From assembly GCA_913055625.1 (NCBI GenBank), contig CAJXJW010000003.1, positions 434,001-498,000 on the forward strand: a stretch of 64,000 bases of DNA. The letters are read 5' to 3'. The position numbers and the translations under genes were made by a program. Below the pieces are notes generated by a model. That model saw only the letters and a list, made by a program, of their open reading frames with translations. It did not search any database and was not told the DNA's origin. The DNA is from an uncultured Pseudomonadota bacterium (GTDB taxonomy: Bacteria > Pseudomonadota > Gammaproteobacteria > Steroidobacterales > Woeseiaceae). This document shows, piece by piece, positions 62,181 to 64,000 of the stretch; position 1 is the stretch's first letter, and each line of letters begins with the position of its first letter.

Positions 62181-63050
62181 ATGTCCTCAACCTCACACGA
62201 CCACTATTACGTACCGCACGGCAGCCACTGGCCCATCGTGGGCTCCATCGGCCTTCTGTTCCTCATGGTCGGCGTTTCCACCTGGCTGAACGGCGGCGAC
62301 CTCGGCTTCTGGGTGATGATGCTGGGCTTCGCGACGATCATCACGATGGTCGTCGGCTGGTTCGGCACCGTCATCGGCGAGAACCAGGGCGGTCTCTACA
62401 ACGCGCAGGTAGACAAATCGTTCCGCATGGGCATGTTCTGGTTCATCTTCTCCGAGGTCATGTTCTTCGCGGCGTTCTTCGGCGCGCTTTTCTATGCCCG
62501 CAACATGTCGATCCCGTGGCTCGGCGGCGACAGCAACAACTTCTTCACGAACCTGTTGCTGTGGACCGGCTGGGAAAGCACCTGGCCGACGAACGGCCCG
62601 GCCAACGTCGGCGGTGAGTTCGAGAAGATGGGCCCGTTCGGCCTGCCGCTCATCAACACCGCGATCCTGCTCACGAGCTCGGTCACGGTGACGATCGCGC
62701 ACCACGCCCTGATTTCAGGCCATCGCGGCGTTCTGAAGGCCTTCCTCGCGCTGACCTTCATCCTCGGCTTCATCTTCGTGTTCTTCCAGGCGGAGGAATA
62801 CATCGAGGCCTACCAGCACATGAACCTGAAGCTCACGACCGGCATCTACGGGTCGACGTTCTTCATGCTGACCGGCTTCCACGGCATGCACGTGACGCTG
62901 GGCGCCATCATGCTGCTGGTCATCTGGCTCAGGGTCATGAAAGGGCACTTCACGCCCGACAAGCATTTCGCGTTCGAGGCGGTGGCCTGGTACTGGCACT
63001 TCGTCGACGTGGTCTGGGTGGGACTGTACGTCTTCGTCTACTGGATGTAA
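62181..63050 (+). CDS. coxC: Cytochrome c oxidase subunit III
   Basis: 289 residues, seven membrane helices; stabilises proton uptake in the oxidase. Family features: YYVPHGSHWPIVGS, FRMGMFWFIFSEVMFFAAFFGALF, NTAILLTSSVTVTIAHHAL, FHGMHVTLGAIMLL and the C-terminal WYWHFVDVVWVGLYVFVYW. Starts 14 bases after ctaG. Confidence 0.96.
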   Translation: MSSTSHDHYYVPHGSHWPIVGSIGLLFLMVGVSTWLNGGDLGFWVMMLGFATIITMVVGWFGTVIGENQGGLYNAQVDKSFRMGMFWFIFSEVMFFAAFFGALFYARNMSIPWLGGDSNNFFTNLLLWTGWESTWPTNGPANVGGEFEKMGPFGLPLINTAILLTSSVTVTIAHHALISGHRGVLKAFLALTFILGFIFVFFQAEEYIEAYQHMNLKLTTGIYGSTFFMLTGFHGMHVTLGAIMLLVIWLRVMKGHFTPDKHFAFEAVAWYWHFVDVVWVGLYVFVYWM

Positions 63051-63066
63051 CCCGTCCCGAGACGCG

Positions 63067-63258
63067 TCACCCCTGGTTGATCCAGCCGAAGCAGAAGGCC
63101 GCGACCAGGAACAGGATCAGCACGACCGACAGGGCCACCCGGATCTTCAGGGCCTTCAGCATCCGGGTGGAGTCCTGCCGGTCCTTCGTCAGGAAGAACA
63201 GCCCCGAGCCGAGGCTGATGACGATGGCTGCCAGCAGCACGATGACGATGCTTTTCAT
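63067..63258 (-). CDS. Twin-transmembrane protein (DUF2909)
   Basis: 63 residues with two helices (VIVLLAAIVISLGSGLFFLT and VALSVVLILFLVAAFCFGW) joined by a basic loop with KALKIRVALS, typical of DUF2909. Such genes often sit between coxC and SURF1 on the opposite strand in gammaproteobacteria. Start MKSIVIV at 63258; the longer frame overlaps SURF1. Confidence 0.85.
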   Translation of the reverse strand: MKSIVIVLLAAIVISLGSGLFFLTKDRQDSTRMLKALKIRVALSVVLILFLVAAFCFGWINQG

Positions 63259-63293
63259 ACGCGGCCCGTTCGATGTCGAAGTCTCAGTATAGC

Positions 63294-64000
63294 GTGAACC
63301 CCCCGACGAAAAATTCGCTGCCCGGCTGGCTGCCGTTCGCCGCCGGCGCATTGCTCGTGTTGCAGTTCGCGGGCTTGTGCGCCTGGCAGATCAGCCGCGG
63401 GCTGGAGAAGCTGGAGGCGCGCGAAGCCTGGGGCGAACCCGGCACGTTCTCCACCTATTACGGCGGCGACGAGGTGCACCCCTACCAGCCGCTGCAGGCC
63501 ACGGGGCACTGGGACGGCGAGTACCAGTTCCTGCTCGACAACATCATCCTGAACAGCCGCTACGGCTACTACGTGGTGACGCCGCTCGAGATCGCCGCCG
63601 ACGAACCGCTCCTGCTGGTCAATCGCGGGTGGATGGAGAAGGGCGGGCTGCAGCCGGACCTCTCCGAGGTGGCGCGCAGTCTCGCACTGCCGCCGGCGCG
63701 CGTCACGGTACGCGGCCGCGCCGGCTCGCTGCCGAGGCCCGGCATGCGTCTCGGTGAGTCCATCCCCGCGTCGACGGCGTGGCCGAAGGTCGCGGTCTAC
63801 CCGACGGCCGAGGACATTGCCATCGCGCTGGGCCGCGAGGTGCGCCCCTTCGTCCTGCTGATGGACCCGCACGACGACGATGGCTTCGTCCGCCACTGGG
63901 TGCCGGAGGAGATGGGGCCGGGCAAGCATTTCGGCTATGCGCTGCAATGGTTTGCTATGGGCGCCGTCCTCGCGGGCCTGCTCGTGTGGCACTACCGGCG
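63294..64000 (+). CDS. SURF1-family oxidase assembly protein (3' end beyond the window)
   Basis: Helps insert heme a into CoxA. The GTG start at 63294 opens a frame that runs to the window end without a stop (235 codons): MNPPTKNSLPGWLPFAAGAL, a first helix, CAWQISRGLEKLEAR, the periplasmic domain with LVNRGWMEKGG, and a second helix HFGYALQWFAMGAVLAGLLV near the end. Both ends of the fold are visible, so only a few residues are missing. It lies divergent from the DUF2909 gene. Confidence 0.9.
   Translation, partial: MNPPTKNSLPGWLPFAAGALLVLQFAGLCAWQISRGLEKLEAREAWGEPGTFSTYYGGDEVHPYQPLQATGHWDGEYQFLLDNIILNSRYGYYVVTPLEIAADEPLLLVNRGWMEKGGLQPDLSEVARSLALPPARVTVRGRAGSLPRPGMRLGESIPASTAWPKVAVYPTAEDIAIALGREVRPFVLLMDPHDDDGFVRHWVPEEMGPGKHFGYALQWFAMGAVLAGLLVWHYR

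Overview
The window is a high-GC chromosomal segment from a gammaproteobacterium. Family placement is uncertain; an uncultured marine-type lineage would fit. Supporting evidence is the housekeeping gene order (pilMNOPQ-aroK/aroB, gmk-rpoZ-spoT-ridA-recG, PP2C-rph-rdgB-hemW), the AMIN-domain PilQ and the aa3-type oxidase cluster with ctaG and SURF1. Genes are tightly packed, with many ATGA/GTGA start-stop overlaps.

Layout. 1-4.1 kb: trpLEGDCF operon (minus strand) with an attenuator whose leader peptide has three consecutive Trp codons. 4.2-13.8 kb: a DASS permease with an unrecognised partner gene, PEP carboxylase, a TlpA-like thioredoxin, a nitroreductase, a YcgN-type protein, a D-hydroxyacid dehydrogenase and two lipoproteins. 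13.8-19.7 kb: NUDIX-ybbP-ybbA, divergent tesA, and fadD. 19.7-23.7 kb: aroB-dgt-pyrF-hemE (minus). 23.8-27.8 kb: accessory block with a membrane-fused sigma factor, a CIA30-domain protein and an OpgC-like acyltransferase. 27.8-36.3 kb: pilMNOPQ-aroK (minus) and divergent mrcA. 36.3-45.4 kb: small conserved genes, a TonB-like lipoprotein, gltA, rpmE, hemW-rdgB-rph-PP2C (minus), yicC-gmk-FMN reductase. 45.5-53.7 kb: rpoZ, a TRAP transporter (dctPQM), spoT, ridA, recG. 53.7-56.1 kb: accessory pair, a DUF222/HNH endonuclease and a GT25 glycosyltransferase. 56.2-58.8 kb: ubiA, comF, bioC. 58.9 kb to the end: coxB-coxA-small ORF-ctaG-coxC, a DUF2909 protein and the start of SURF1.

Most striking signal. 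A near-palindromic motif, consensus ACGTTACCGCGGAAACGTC with core CCGCGG, occurs eight times. Two copies sit at the two edges of the 4-kb block that separates aroK from aroB, genes that are normally adjacent. The other six lie inside the distant HNH endonuclease gene, where they encode repeated VTAET peptides or, inverted, RFRGNV. A second repeat family (AAAAGGTGwCA) is also found at both loci and nowhere else that I saw. The HNH gene promoter overlaps a LexA-type SOS box. Together these suggest an SOS-linked HNH nuclease associated with a dispersed motif that marks accessory insertions. The repeats and positions are read from sequence; the mechanism is inference.

All work was by eye from the sequence and translations; no database search was run.
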